A DNA stretch of 64,000 nt from Bacillus sp. FSL K6-3431 (lineage in GTDB: Bacteria > Bacillota > Bacilli > Bacillales > Bacillaceae_C), in the NCBI RefSeq assembly GCF_038002605.1, contig NZ_JBBOCT010000001.1:4960001-5024000 (forward strand), given 5' to 3'. The notes under the pieces are model-generated. The model worked only from the letters and a program-made list of their open reading frames with translations, was not told where the DNA came from and did no database searches. Every line of letters starts with the position of its first letter. Within the stretch, counting starts at the first letter, position 1. The position numbers and the translations under genes were made by a program. Shown piece after piece: positions 28,004 through 37,193 of the stretch.

Positions 28004-29323
28004 ATGACTGTGTACCATTTCGTAGGTATAAAAGGCTCAGGAATGAGCGCACTTGCACAAATTCTTCACGATATGGGATATAAAGTGCAGGGTTCTGATG
28101 TGAGTAAGTATTTTTTCACCCAACAGGCCCTAGAAGATTCGAATATAAGGATTTTGCCTTTTCAAAAAGATAATATTAAACAAGGGATGATTGTTATTGC
28201 AGGAAATGCTTTCCCTGACACACATGAAGAAATCGAGGAAGCGATAAAGCAAGAAATCCCGGTCGTGAGGTATCACTCGTTTTTAGGTGACTTCATGAAT
28301 AAGTTTACTAGTATCGCCGTAACAGGATCCCATGGGAAAACATCGACAACAGGCCTGCTGTCACATGTAATGGAGGGGGCAAAGCCAACTTCGTTCTTAA
28401 TTGGTGATGGGACAGGGAAAGGGGAAAAAGACGCGGAATTTTTTGTGTTCGAAGCATGTGAATATCGTCGTCATTTCCTTTCTTATTACCCAGATTATGC
28501 AATTATGACAAACATCGATTTCGATCATCCTGATTATTTTGCAAATGTAGATGATGTTTTTGGTGCATTTCAGCAAATGGCTATGCAGGTAAAAAAAGCA
28601 ATCGTTGCTTATGGAGATGACGAACAGCTACAAAAAATTCATGCGGATGTTCCTGTTTTATTTTATGGTTTTAATGAAGGAAACGACTTCCAAGCCCGTA
28701 ATATTGAGAAAGCTACGACTGGGACGACATTTGATGTATATGTTAGGAACAACTTTTACGATACATTTGAAATCCCGACATATGGGGACCACAATATTTT
28801 AAATGCATTATCGGTTATTGCAATTTGTCATTATGAAGAGATCGGCTCTGCCGTGATTCAAGCCCAGTTAAAAACATTTGCCGGAGTGAAGCGTCGTTTT
28901 ACCGAAAAGAAAATTGGATCACAAATTTTAGTGGATGATTACGCTCACCATCCAGTTGAAATTCAAGCTACGATAAGTGCGGCAAGACAAAAGTATCCTA
29001 ATAAACCAATTATTGCTGTTTTTCAACCACATACCTTTACAAGAACTCAAACCTTCCTTCAAGAATTTGGAGAAAGTCTTGGAGAAGCAGATAAAGTATA
29101 TTTATGTGAAATATTTGGATCTGCGCGTGAAAATCATGGCAAACTGACAATAGAAGATTTACAAGAAAAAATTGATGGTGCAGAAATTCTACATGAGGAG
29201 AATACAACTCCACTTTTGGATTTGCATGATTCAGTCCTTATATTTATGGGAGCGGGGGATATTCAAAAATTCCAATCGGCTTATGAAAACATATTACAAC
29301 AACAACTAAAAAAGGCTCAATAG
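28004..29323 (+). CDS. murC: UDP-N-acetylmuramate--L-alanine ligase MurC
   Basis: The 439-residue Mur ligase has the N-terminal G-I-K-G-S-G-M-S (8-15) for UDP binding. The ATP P-loop is G-S-H-G-K-T-S-T-T (108-116). E-A-C-E-Y-R-R-H-F and V-D-D-Y-A-H-H-P are the MurC-specific motifs. It adds L-alanine to UDP-MurNAc. GGAGGTTC precedes ATG. The gene precedes ytxG-ytxH, as in B. subtilis. A terminator directly after the stop separates it from them. Confidence 0.96.
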   Translation: MTVYHFVGIKGSGMSALAQILHDMGYKVQGSDVSKYFFTQQALEDSNIRILPFQKDNIKQGMIVIAGNAFPDTHEEIEEAIKQEIPVVRYHSFLGDFMNKFTSIAVTGSHGKTSTTGLLSHVMEGAKPTSFLIGDGTGKGEKDAEFFVFEACEYRRHFLSYYPDYAIMTNIDFDHPDYFANVDDVFGAFQQMAMQVKKAIVAYGDDEQLQKIHADVPVLFYGFNEGNDFQARNIEKATTGTTFDVYVRNNFYDTFEIPTYGDHNILNALSVIAICHYEEIGSAVIQAQLKTFAGVKRRFTEKKIGSQILVDDYAHHPVEIQATISAARQKYPNKPIIAVFQPHTFTRTQTFLQEFGESLGEADKVYLCEIFGSARENHGKLTIEDLQEKIDGAEILHEENTTPLLDLHDSVLIFMGAGDIQKFQSAYENILQQQLKKAQ

Positions 29324-29350
29324 AAAACTGTCATTAGGCAGTTTTTTCTT
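29324..29350 (+). terminator. Terminator after murC
   Basis: AAAACTG and CAGTTTT arms flank an 8-base loop, followed by T residues. Confidence 0.7.
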
Positions 29351-29504
29351 TTGAAAACAAAATTCGGTTAAAACTGATATATTTTTCATTTTATGAAAAA
29401 ATAGAAGGAGAAGTGCCATTCAATCACGAAGTAGTAAAAAGCTGTTTATGCAGCTGTGAATTAGGGAACGTTAATTGTATACATATCAGGAGGTGCTAGA
29501 AAAC

Positions 29505-29984
29505 GTGATTATTATTCTTTATTTAAGCATTGCGCTTATTGCAATTGCTATTTTTATTCTTGTCATTGCTTTGATGAAAACTTTAAAAGCTACTACGGAA
29601 ACATTGAAAAGTGTTTCGAATACGCTTGACGGATTTGAATCGCAATTACAAGGAGTAACGACAGAGACATCACTGCTTTTGCATAAAACAAATGCCCTTG
29701 CAGAAGATATTCAAGGTAAAGTAGAAAAACTTGATACTGTTGTTCTTGCAGTGCAGGATGTCGGAAAGACTATACAAGGATTGAATAACTCGCTACAAAA
29801 CGTAACAACTTCTGTTTCTTCCAGTATGGTTAGAAATGAAGATAAGGTTGCTCAAATTGTTCAGTGGGCAACAGTTGTAAAAGAATTGAAAGATAAGTGG
29901 TTTAGCGATAAGCAACATAGTGAGAAAAGCAAACCAATTAATACAGACGTTACTATCCATTCATTAAGACGTGAAAGAGGATAA
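29505..29984 (+). CDS. ytxG: YtxG, DUF948 general stress protein
   Basis: The protein has about 159 residues with one N-terminal membrane helix (about 2-24) and a helical cytoplasmic or extracytoplasmic body rich in Thr, Ser and Val, as in DUF948 proteins. Homologues are sigma-B-dependent stress proteins in B. subtilis. I did not find a clear sigma-B promoter. The longest frame starts at TTG 29475. AGGAGGTGC at 29488 points to GTG 29505. It is followed by ytxH after 29 bases, an operon. Confidence 0.85.
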   Translation: MIIILYLSIALIAIAIFILVIALMKTLKATTETLKSVSNTLDGFESQLQGVTTETSLLLHKTNALAEDIQGKVEKLDTVVLAVQDVGKTIQGLNNSLQNVTTSVSSSMVRNEDKVAQIVQWATVVKELKDKWFSDKQHSEKSKPINTDVTIHSLRRERG

Positions 29985-30013
29985 ATAATATATTAATAAT
30001 GAGGAGGATAATT

Positions 30014-30484
30014 ATGAGTAATAATAACAATAATAATTCAGGGAATTTTTTATCAGGTGTATTATTAGGAAGCCTTGTCGGTGCTGCTACGGCATTATTG
30101 ATGGCTCCTAAGTCAGGTAAGGAGCTTCGTAATGATATCAACGACCAAGTAGTAGCATTGAAAGAAAGATCAGATGACTGGACTGAAACTGTCAAGGAAA
30201 AAGGTTCGGAACTTACCTCAACTGCAATTGAAAAAACGGATCAAATTCGTCAGGTTGCCATCAATAAAGGTAGTCAACTTGCTGAATCTGTCAAAGAAAA
30301 GGCTGATCAGTTCCGTGAATCGGCGAAGGAAACTACTGAAAATGTAGCAGATACAACAAAAGAAAAAGCAGATGAATGGAAAGAAACTGTTAATGAATCA
30401 GTAGATATCGCGACAGCTCAGACGCAAGAAAAAGCGAATGAGGTACAAGCAACGGTTAAAAAGGCTGATGAAGTAACGAAATAA
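30014..30484 (+). CDS. ytxH: YtxH, LEA-like repeat stress protein
   Basis: The 156-residue protein has an Asn-rich start and a Gly-rich hydrophobic segment (about 12-32, G-V-L-L-G-S-L-V-G-A-A-T-A-L-L). A long amphipathic stretch of loosely repeated K-E-K-A-D/K-E-T units follows, as in late-embryogenesis-like proteins. It matches YtxH/DUF3618-type general stress proteins. GAGGAGGATAATT precedes ATG 30014. The ATG at 29999 is part of the ribosome binding site. The repeat region is very rich in Glu, Lys, Thr and Ala, and likely disordered until dry or membrane-bound. Confidence 0.85.
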   Translation: MSNNNNNNSGNFLSGVLLGSLVGAATALLMAPKSGKELRNDINDQVVALKERSDDWTETVKEKGSELTSTAIEKTDQIRQVAINKGSQLAESVKEKADQFRESAKETTENVADTTKEKADEWKETVNESVDIATAQTQEKANEVQATVKKADEVTK

Positions 30485-30500
30485 ATTATTTGTAAAAGAA

Positions 30501-30535
30501 AAAAGGCAGCCATCATTGGCTGCCTTTTTTCTTTT
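30501..30535. terminator. Terminator of ytxGH, shared with the convergent gene
   Basis: AAAAGGCAGCCA-TCAT-TGGCTGCCTTTT, 12 perfect pairs, then T. The A run on the other side lets it work leftward as well. Confidence 0.9.
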
Positions 30536-30621
30536 CTATTATTAGATTAATGAGGAATATAAATTAAACACCACTGCGTCCAATGGCAACGTTGCTGCTA
30601 AATTATATTTCGAATCTCAAT

Positions 30622-32781
30622 TTATTTTGCGTCAGTGGTGAGTGTCCACAGTAATTCAAGCTGGTCCCCATGACGAATAGGTGTGTAAAAGACCGCTTCT
30701 TCGGTATTGATTAGCAATTGGAAATTCCCTGTCGCATTTTCTGGTTTTTCTACTTCCACATATTTAAATACATCTTGGAATATAAATGGAGATACTTCTT
30801 GTGTACTCCATTTTAATTCGTCATCTGGAAATAAAAGATCCTGATTCGTTAAAACAGTATTGTCGCGGTTGAGCTCGATTCTAGCTTTTTCCAAAACGAT
30901 CTCAGCACCATTAAATGTCACTGTTATTGATTTCTCAATTTGTTGTTCTTTCAAATTTAATAAATTTGTGACTGTTGGTTTGATTGTTTGTTGAATGGTA
31001 ATGTTTGCATCATGTAATAAAGTATCAGTCGGTAGTGCTCGTTTACCATTCATACTAATATTGGCAGAAAAGCTTGGGATATGTACTTCTTTATTATTGA
31101 GAACAAGTCGAAATGGTTTAATCTTTTGAAGAAGTTCATGTAATTGAAGTGATTGTAGAAGATCTTCAATCGAATGAGGTACATGAACATTTATTCTATC
31201 CCGATCTTGAACAAAGTCATTAATTGTAGATTGTTGATTATTTCTAAGAATAGTCGGAACGACATCATACATTACATTATTAACTGTGACTGATATGGAT
31301 GGAGACATTTTAAGTAGATCAGCAATCTTCGTAATGGATTCTTGCCCATCTTCCCCTTTTTGAACGTTTATTACATCGCCATTAATAATCGAATCTTCAA
31401 TACTGCAGATTTGCCCATTTTTTTTGATTATAGGTGGCTCCCCATAACTTCCTGGTATTGTAATCATTTGTTCATTTATATGAAGCATTTTAGCCAGTCC
31501 TGGTTTACCATACAATTTTCCAATCGATATCCCAGAAGCAAGAATGCAATCACCAACAGTCAATTCCTTCGCTTCAAACATGCGCACAGTTTGCTCATTT
31601 ACTGTTGCTGAGACGTAGTGAATTGGAGCATTGGTTGCAGAAATTGCGATTCCAATTGGTGTAATATATTCTGGTCCATCCGGAATACTTGCCGCCATCT
31701 TTAAACTTTGAATAGCATCCGCACCTCTAATTGCAACTCGATTATTCGGAAGCTCAAGCTTTTTCGCTAATCGACTAGGCAGCTCAGGGGTCATACTACC
31801 TCCACCAACAAGCATAACAGCGCGAGGAGATTGATGGTTGTTTAAAGCCGTAATCTCCTTGTAGATAGCTGTAGCAAGCCGTTCGATCGATGAATCAATC
31901 TCTGTTACGATGTCATTTTTGGAGAATTTATTTTCGAAACCTAGAATATCATTGGCAACTATTAAATCTTTTGTCGATAGTTCACGTTTTACCCGCTCCG
32001 CTTCTGGAAAGTCTAGTAGTAATTTATCACTTATCGCTTCAGTAATTTCATCTCCGGCAATAGGTACCATCCCATAAGCGACAACTGTTCCAGCATCGGT
32101 AATAGCGATATCTGATGTCCCAGCTCCAACGTCTACAAGTGCTACATTTAGCCTTCTAATAGAAGGAGGGACAAGAACATCGATTGCTGCAATCGGTTCA
32201 AGTGTGAGCGCCTCTAGTTCCAGCCCAGCACGTTGCAGAGTCTTCATCAATGAATCAACAACTATTCGTGGTAAGAAGGTAGCGATTATTTCCACTGCAG
32301 CTTCTTTCCCTTGTTGGTCAATTAAATTTCCTATTATCTCTCCGTCTAAATAGTAATGAAGAACAGAATAGCCCACACAATAATAAGAGTGAATATCATC
32401 AGCTGATTGTTTTTCAACTGCTGCCATCTGCGCATTTTGAACAGCAGTGAGTTCAAAATAGAGGATATCTTCTTTGGAAAGTATTGGTTTTCCAGTGATG
32501 GGAATGATGGAATTTGCTTTTTCGGTCTTTAAAGAACGACCAGCAGCTGCTACACATACTTTTTTCAGCGGTCCATGTATTTGTTCCAGTTGTTCTTTAA
32601 TATTGATAATTACATCAGCAACAGCTGTTATATCATGAATTTGCCCGTCTAACATCGCTCGTTCTTGATGTTCCTTCACGATTAAATCAAGAACATGAAA
32701 CTCATCCTGTATGACCTCAAGAACGATGCCAACAACGGAACGAGTACCGATGTCGAGTGCGAATATTTTTCTGTTTTTCAA
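30622..32781 (-). CDS. FtsA/PilM-like actin-fold protein with long C-terminal extension
   Basis: The 719-residue product opens with K-I-F-A-L-D-I-G-T-R-S-V-V-G, the phosphate-1 loop of ASKHA ATPases. It continues with a FtsA-like 1C domain, the phosphate-2 loop V-D-V-G-A-G-T-S-D-I-A and the adenosine motif L-V-G-G-G-S-M. The core ends near residue 400. A further 320 residues of beta-rich sequence follow, including repeated V-T-V-N-N/V-T-F-N-G ubiquitin-like strands. FtsA itself is about 420 residues and sits in dcw, so this is a paralogue. It starts at TTG behind TAGGTG. It lies alone between ytxH and ccpA, where B. subtilis has ytxJ and aroA. Confidence 0.8.
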   Translation of the reverse strand: MKNRKIFALDIGTRSVVGIVLEVIQDEFHVLDLIVKEHQERAMLDGQIHDITAVADVIINIKEQLEQIHGPLKKVCVAAAGRSLKTEKANSIIPITGKPILSKEDILYFELTAVQNAQMAAVEKQSADDIHSYYCVGYSVLHYYLDGEIIGNLIDQQGKEAAVEIIATFLPRIVVDSLMKTLQRAGLELEALTLEPIAAIDVLVPPSIRRLNVALVDVGAGTSDIAITDAGTVVAYGMVPIAGDEITEAISDKLLLDFPEAERVKRELSTKDLIVANDILGFENKFSKNDIVTEIDSSIERLATAIYKEITALNNHQSPRAVMLVGGGSMTPELPSRLAKKLELPNNRVAIRGADAIQSLKMAASIPDGPEYITPIGIAISATNAPIHYVSATVNEQTVRMFEAKELTVGDCILASGISIGKLYGKPGLAKMLHINEQMITIPGSYGEPPIIKKNGQICSIEDSIINGDVINVQKGEDGQESITKIADLLKMSPSISVTVNNVMYDVVPTILRNNQQSTINDFVQDRDRINVHVPHSIEDLLQSLQLHELLQKIKPFRLVLNNKEVHIPSFSANISMNGKRALPTDTLLHDANITIQQTIKPTVTNLLNLKEQQIEKSITVTFNGAEIVLEKARIELNRDNTVLTNQDLLFPDDELKWSTQEVSPFIFQDVFKYVEVEKPENATGNFQLLINTEEAVFYTPIRHGDQLELLWTLTTDAK

Positions 32782-32995
32782 GATGTTTCACCTACTTTAC
32801 TATTCATGCTATAATTATGCAAAATATGTATAAGCTATAGATATCCTATATTTTAAAATGTATCATAATATGCTATTTAAAAGAAGTATTCTCCAAACTG
32901 TTTGCATTTTTTTTGTGAAAAAAGGGATATTCATTGTAAATTTGACAAAATGGTGGAGATTTTTAAATAAATATGATAAATCTTTCACAAACAAG

Positions 32996-33009
32996 GGGAA
33001 ACGTTTGCA
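32996..33009 (+). promoter_or_regulatory. cre-like site upstream of ccpA
   Basis: The 14 bases gggaaacgtttgca match 12 of 14 positions of the CcpA box TGWAARCGYTWNCW. It lies about 190 bases before ccpA and may allow self-control. The rest of 32782-33194 holds the divergent promoters and no gene. Confidence 0.4.
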
Positions 33010-33194
33010 GATATAAGGGTTTTTATCGTATGATTATGTGAAGTAGCGAAAAGCGGAACTGTATTGTAAGACCAGATAGTTTAGGTTATTGTCGATATGC
33101 AAATATAGAATAGTTATTCTGTGTCTAGCTTTAGCATCTATAGATTAGTGTTATTTCACTTTTCTTTTAACCAGTGAATAGGAGTGTGATTTGG

Positions 33195-34199
33195 ATGAAT
33201 ATTACAATATATGATGTGGCACGAGAAGCAAATGTATCTATGGCAACCGTGTCTAGGGTTGTGAACGGCAATCCGAATGTAAAACCAGCAACACGTAAAA
33301 AGGTATTGGATGTAATTGATCGCTTGGAGTATAGACCAAATGCAGTAGCACGTGGTCTAGCAAGTAAGAAAACAACAACTGTTGGTGTAATTATTCCTGA
33401 TATTTCTAATATCTTTTATGCTGAATTAGCTCGTGGAATCGAAGATATTGCTACGATGTATAAATATAACATCATTCTAAGTAACTCAGATCAAAACAAA
33501 AACAAAGAGCTACATTTATTAAACACAATGCTTGGAAAACAAGTAGATGGAATCGTGTTTATGGGAGCAAATATTACAGATGAGCATGTGAAGGAATTTA
33601 AAAGATCACCAGCGCCAATCGTTTTGGCTGGATCTGTTGAACAATCAAATGAAATACCTTCCATTAATATTGATTATCGCCAAGCAGCATTTGACGCGGT
33701 AACGGATTTTATTGAAAAAGGTCATAAAAGAGTAGCTTTTGTTGTTGGACCACTTCACCATGTGATAAATAAAGAATATATGCTTGAAGGATACAAAGCT
33801 GCGTTAGAAGAAACAAATATTCCATTTGATGAAGAACTTGTCGTCGAAGGGGATGACACGTATGATTCAGGAATTGAAGCTTGGGATAAGTTAAGTAGCA
33901 TAGAACAAAAACCTACAGCTGTCTTTGCAAGTAATGATGAAATGGCATTAGGAGTTATGCATGGAGCACAGGACCAAGGATTGGTCATTCCGAATGATTT
34001 AGAGGTCATTACATCGGATAACACTAGATTATCACTTATGGTAAGACCAACGCTTACTACAATTGCTCAGCCTTTATATGATCTAGGGGCAGTATCAATG
34101 AGATTGTTAACAAAGCTAATGAATAAGGAAGAAGTGGAAGAGCAATCTGTTGTTCTACCTCATAGGATAGAATATAGAGGTTCGACAAAGGAAAACTAA
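33195..34199 (+). CDS. ccpA: Catabolite control protein CcpA
   Basis: The 334-residue LacI/GalR regulator has an N-terminal helix-turn-helix [20 protein letters not shown]. Its [12 protein letters not shown] hinge is the CcpA type, and the periplasmic-binding-like core begins V-G-V-I-I-P-D-I-S. With HPr-Ser-P it binds cre sites and controls carbon metabolism, including the acu/acs genes that follow. ATG 33195 behind AGGAGTGTG was chosen. The frame opens 7 codons earlier. Confidence 0.96.
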   Translation: MNITIYDVAREANVSMATVSRVVNGNPNVKPATRKKVLDVIDRLEYRPNAVARGLASKKTTTVGVIIPDISNIFYAELARGIEDIATMYKYNIILSNSDQNKNKELHLLNTMLGKQVDGIVFMGANITDEHVKEFKRSPAPIVLAGSVEQSNEIPSINIDYRQAAFDAVTDFIEKGHKRVAFVVGPLHHVINKEYMLEGYKAALEETNIPFDEELVVEGDDTYDSGIEAWDKLSSIEQKPTAVFASNDEMALGVMHGAQDQGLVIPNDLEVITSDNTRLSLMVRPTLTTIAQPLYDLGAVSMRLLTKLMNKEEVEEQSVVLPHRIEYRGSTKEN

Positions 34200-34205
34200 A
34201 ATAGG

Positions 34206-34238
34206 ACTGGCCAGGCTATTGTTGCCTGGTCAGTTTTT
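34206..34238 (+). terminator. Terminator after ccpA
   Basis: ACTGGCCAGGC pairs with GCCTGGTCAGT, followed by six T. Confidence 0.9.
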
Positions 34239-34345
34239 TATTAAACGTGACAACGCTATTTACAAATCTAATTTTCTTAAAAGGTGTTACTCTGTCTATT
34301 TTTATGTGCATTTTTAGAGAGTGAAGAAATAACTTGATTGCTCCA

Positions 34346-35536
34346 TTAAGGCGATTGTCTATCTTTATTCCTCATCTGTTCCCGTTGTTGTCGCACAAAA
34401 TATAATGCCCGATCAACTGTTTGGCGGTTTTTTTCTTCAATTTCTTTTTTTCGTGGAATAGGTTTGTACATATTAGCTGGGTCCTCCCATTGATTGGTCA
34501 TTGTAACGGGGGATGAAGGCTGCCAGCGTTCTAGCCATTCAGCAGGAAGTGCACCAGATACATCTGCTTTCCCGTTCATTTCCAACCAAATAAGTGACCA
34601 TGCTCTTGGTACAACGCGCCAAATATCATATCCCCCCCCACCTACTGCAATCCATTTACCTTCGCAATATTTATGAGCTAATTCGTGAGCAAGTTTTGGT
34701 ATCGCTTTATATGTATCCATTGTTACCGATAAATGTGTTAAGGGATCTAAATAATGAGCATCGGCTCCATTTTGAGTAACGATAACATCAGGTCTAAATT
34801 GCTCAGCAATCTCTCTGAGAGCTGTAGAATATGCTTCTTGGAAAGATTCATCTTCAGTAAAAGCATCAAGTGGTATATTAAAAGAATATCCATAACCAGC
34901 TCCTTGACCCCATTCGTTCACATTTCCTGTACCAGGAAAAAGATATCTTCCTGTTTCATGCATGGAAAAAGTACAAGCAGTATCGTCATCATAAAAGGAC
35001 CATTGAACACCATCTCCATGATGGGCATCTGTATCTATATACAAAACCCTCGCGTTATATTTTTCTTGAAGATATTTAATGGCTACGGCGCTATCGTTAT
35101 AGATACAAAAACCCGAGGCTTTGCCCTTGAAACCATGATGAAGACCTCCGCCAAGATGTAGTGCATGATTGGCTTTCCCTTGCATCACGTAATCAACAGC
35201 AGTAAGTGTTCCACCGACTAAGCGTGCACTTGCCTCATGCATGTCAGGAAATATCGGTGTATCTTCTGTACCTATACCAAAACCTGCTGTTTTATCCGCT
35301 GGTAATTCACCTCGGCCTGCTTGTTTTATCGCTTCAATATAGGATGGTTCATGATTTAAAAGTAGCTCTTCGTCTGATGCAATTCGAGGTTTAATGATAT
35401 CATCACTTGTAATGGCTCCCATTTCTGATAATAAGTCCAAGGTCAGTTTTAAACGCAATTGATTAAAGGGATGCTCATTTGAAAAATGATAATTTAGCAG
35501 TTCATCAGAATAGATGAAGACCGAATTTCTCTTCAT
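34346..35536 (-). CDS. acuC: Acetoin utilization protein AcuC (class I-type deacetylase)
   Basis: The 396-residue protein belongs to the histone deacetylase superfamily. It has H-L-G-G-G-L-H-H-G, the metal-site Y-I-D-T-D-A-H-H-G-D-G-V-Q and G-G-G-G-Y-D-I. In Bacillus it deacetylates, and so reactivates, acetyl-CoA synthetase AcsA. The ATG at 35536 overlaps the stop of acuB (ATGA), indicating translational coupling. The longer frame from 35554 lies inside acuB. It is the last gene of acuABC, facing away from acsA. Confidence 0.95.
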   Translation of the reverse strand: MKRNSVFIYSDELLNYHFSNEHPFNQLRLKLTLDLLSEMGAITSDDIIKPRIASDEELLLNHEPSYIEAIKQAGRGELPADKTAGFGIGTEDTPIFPDMHEASARLVGGTLTAVDYVMQGKANHALHLGGGLHHGFKGKASGFCIYNDSAVAIKYLQEKYNARVLYIDTDAHHGDGVQWSFYDDDTACTFSMHETGRYLFPGTGNVNEWGQGAGYGYSFNIPLDAFTEDESFQEAYSTALREIAEQFRPDVIVTQNGADAHYLDPLTHLSVTMDTYKAIPKLAHELAHKYCEGKWIAVGGGGYDIWRVVPRAWSLIWLEMNGKADVSGALPAEWLERWQPSSPVTMTNQWEDPANMYKPIPRKKEIEEKNRQTVDRALYFVRQQREQMRNKDRQSP

Positions 35537-36180
35537 GGTGTCATCCCAGGCCACAGTACATTTAGTCCTTCTTTTATCAAATTTTTGATTAGATTAAGTG
35601 GATTGATTGTGGCGACGCGAAAAACAAGAATTGTATAATTGGGATCGGTGGGGTCTGGGTAAACCAGTACACTATGTATGTTAATATAGTGCTTGTGAAA
35701 AACAGCTGTAACCTCGTAGAGAGAACCAGGCTTATTCTCTACCTTGATTTCAATTTGCGAACCAGGTTTGTTCGCACCAGTTAGCTCTACCATCGTATGA
35801 AGTAAATCTGTACTTGTAATAATTCCTACTAGTTTGCCACCACTTACGATTGGCAAGCAGCCAATTTTATGGTCATAAAAAATAACAGTTATTTCTTCGA
35901 CGAAATCAAGTGGATGCCCTGTAATAATATTTTTTGTCATAACTGTTGAAAGTGGCATATCGATTATTTCATTTAATAAGTCAGCTTCTATAAGAATAGG
36001 TGTAGCAATCTTAATATCACGATCTGTTACTAGACCTATTAATTGCATTTCCTCATTTATGAGTGGAATATGTCTGATTTTTCGATCGCGCATGAGTTGC
36101 AAGGCTGTTTTAATCGAATCAGAGGGTGTAAGTGTGGCCACATCCCTAGTCATAATTTGCTCTAATATCAATTTACTCAC
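35533..36180 (-). CDS. acuB: AcuB, CBS-domain and ACT-like protein
   Basis: The 215-residue product has two CBS motifs (about 1-60 and 75-135; D-S-I-K-T-A-L-Q-L-M, then V-T-D-R-D-I-K and I-T-S-T-D-L-L) and a C-terminal ACT-like part (I-E-I-K-V-E-N-K-P-G-S-L). The pair suggests a nucleotide-sensing regulator within the AcuABC system. The details are unknown. AAAAAGGAGTGAG precedes the start. It lies between acuA and acuC in one operon. Confidence 0.93.
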   Translation of the reverse strand: MSKLILEQIMTRDVATLTPSDSIKTALQLMRDRKIRHIPLINEEMQLIGLVTDRDIKIATPILIEADLLNEIIDMPLSTVMTKNIITGHPLDFVEEITVIFYDHKIGCLPIVSGGKLVGIITSTDLLHTMVELTGANKPGSQIEIKVENKPGSLYEVTAVFHKHYINIHSVLVYPDPTDPNYTILVFRVATINPLNLIKNLIKEGLNVLWPGMTP

Positions 36181-36316
36181 TCCTTTTTGATGAAATTTGA
36201 AAGTATAAGTTGTTTCGCAATAGTGTGATAATAATCAATGAATTTTCCAATTAAAGATCATATGTTATTTCACCTTTATACAGAATGAAGTAATTAGTCA
36301 CCTATATGCCAATTCG

Positions 36317-36949
36317 TTAGTATAACCAGCGATTCATAAAGCGAAGATTATCAAATTGTTCAATTGAAACAGGGCCCACACGTTTGCCGATCCGAACCAT
36401 TAAACAATTAGCTGGATGAGAACTAATTTCTGGATCGTCTGTCGCATACCACTCTAATCCAGCAGAATTCATCATTTTTTCCATAATTTTCCGATATCCC
36501 CAAACATCTAAACCTGTTCCTTTCAAATCCCAATGCCAGTAATACTCCGTCGTAATGATGATATAATCTTCCATGGCATCATCCATCATAGATACTTTTA
36601 ACAAACTTTTTCCAACTCCGCCACTTCGAAATTTAGGGATTACTTCAATTGCCCCAAGTTCGATTAAATTTAACATATTACCTTGGGACCATCTTTCAAG
36701 TGGGTCAGGATACACATATGTGACATAACCTACAACCACATTATTTTCACGGGCAATAATAATTCTTCCCTCCGGAAGATCAGCGATTTCTATTAAAGCT
36801 TTATGTTGCTGATGTGCTGGTCTGAAAGCAGTTAGATTTTCATGAAAATCTAGAGAAGCTAATTCAGCTGTAGGGATAGGTCCTTCAATGATTAATTCGC
36901 CATTTATAGTGTTCATTTCCAGAGAATTGTACGTTTTTTTATGTTTCAC
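36317..36949 (-). CDS. acuA: AcuA, acetyl-CoA synthetase acetyltransferase
   Basis: The 210-residue GNAT protein has the acetyl-CoA loop F-R-S-G-G-V-G-K-S-L-L and V-V-G-Y-V-T-Y. AcuA acetylates the catalytic-loop lysine of AcsA and switches it off, and AcuC reverses this. GGGGGCATCC lies before the start. The gene is first in the leftward acuABC operon, divergent from acsA, with a 244-base regulatory region between them. Confidence 0.93.
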   Translation of the reverse strand: MKHKKTYNSLEMNTINGELIIEGPIPTAELASLDFHENLTAFRPAHQQHKALIEIADLPEGRIIIARENNVVVGYVTYVYPDPLERWSQGNMLNLIELGAIEVIPKFRSGGVGKSLLKVSMMDDAMEDYIIITTEYYWHWDLKGTGLDVWGYRKIMEKMMNSAGLEWYATDDPEISSHPANCLMVRIGKRVGPVSIEQFDNLRFMNRWLY

Positions 36950-37016
36950 TGGATGCCCCCTCCATAAAATCTCATTCTGCTAAATGATAGAAAAAGTCTA
37001 GAACTCTGCTTCTTTT

Positions 37017-37045
37017 ATTATACATATAAATAGAGATTGATGAAA
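37017..37045 (-). promoter_or_regulatory. Likely acuA promoter
   Basis: On the leftward strand TTTCAT and TATAAT are separated by 17 bases, 68 bases ahead of acuA. The -35 box lies inside the cre-like site. Confidence 0.55.
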
Positions 37046-37053
37046 CGTTTTCA
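37040..37053. promoter_or_regulatory. cre-like site between acuA and acsA
   Basis: On the leftward strand the bases TGAAAACGTTTCAT match the left half and centre of the CcpA box perfectly and 11 of 14 positions overall. It overlaps the acuA -35 box and lies about 18 bases upstream of the acsA -35. In B. subtilis acuABC and acsA are both under CcpA control. Confidence 0.6.
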
Positions 37054-37070
37054 TTTTTATTATAAAAAAA

Positions 37071-37099
37071 TTGAGAATATTAATATTGTATATTATAAT
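37071..37099 (+). promoter_or_regulatory. Likely acsA sigma-A promoter
   Basis: TTGAGA and TATAAT have a 17-base spacer, 95 bases ahead of acsA. Confidence 0.7.
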
Positions 37100-37193
37100 A
37101 GGAAATGTAATTTCTAGAAAAGTTTCTATGGATTGATCGGTTAGAGTAATCCGCTCATGGGAACTGGACGAAGAATAAAGGGGAGTTGTGAAC

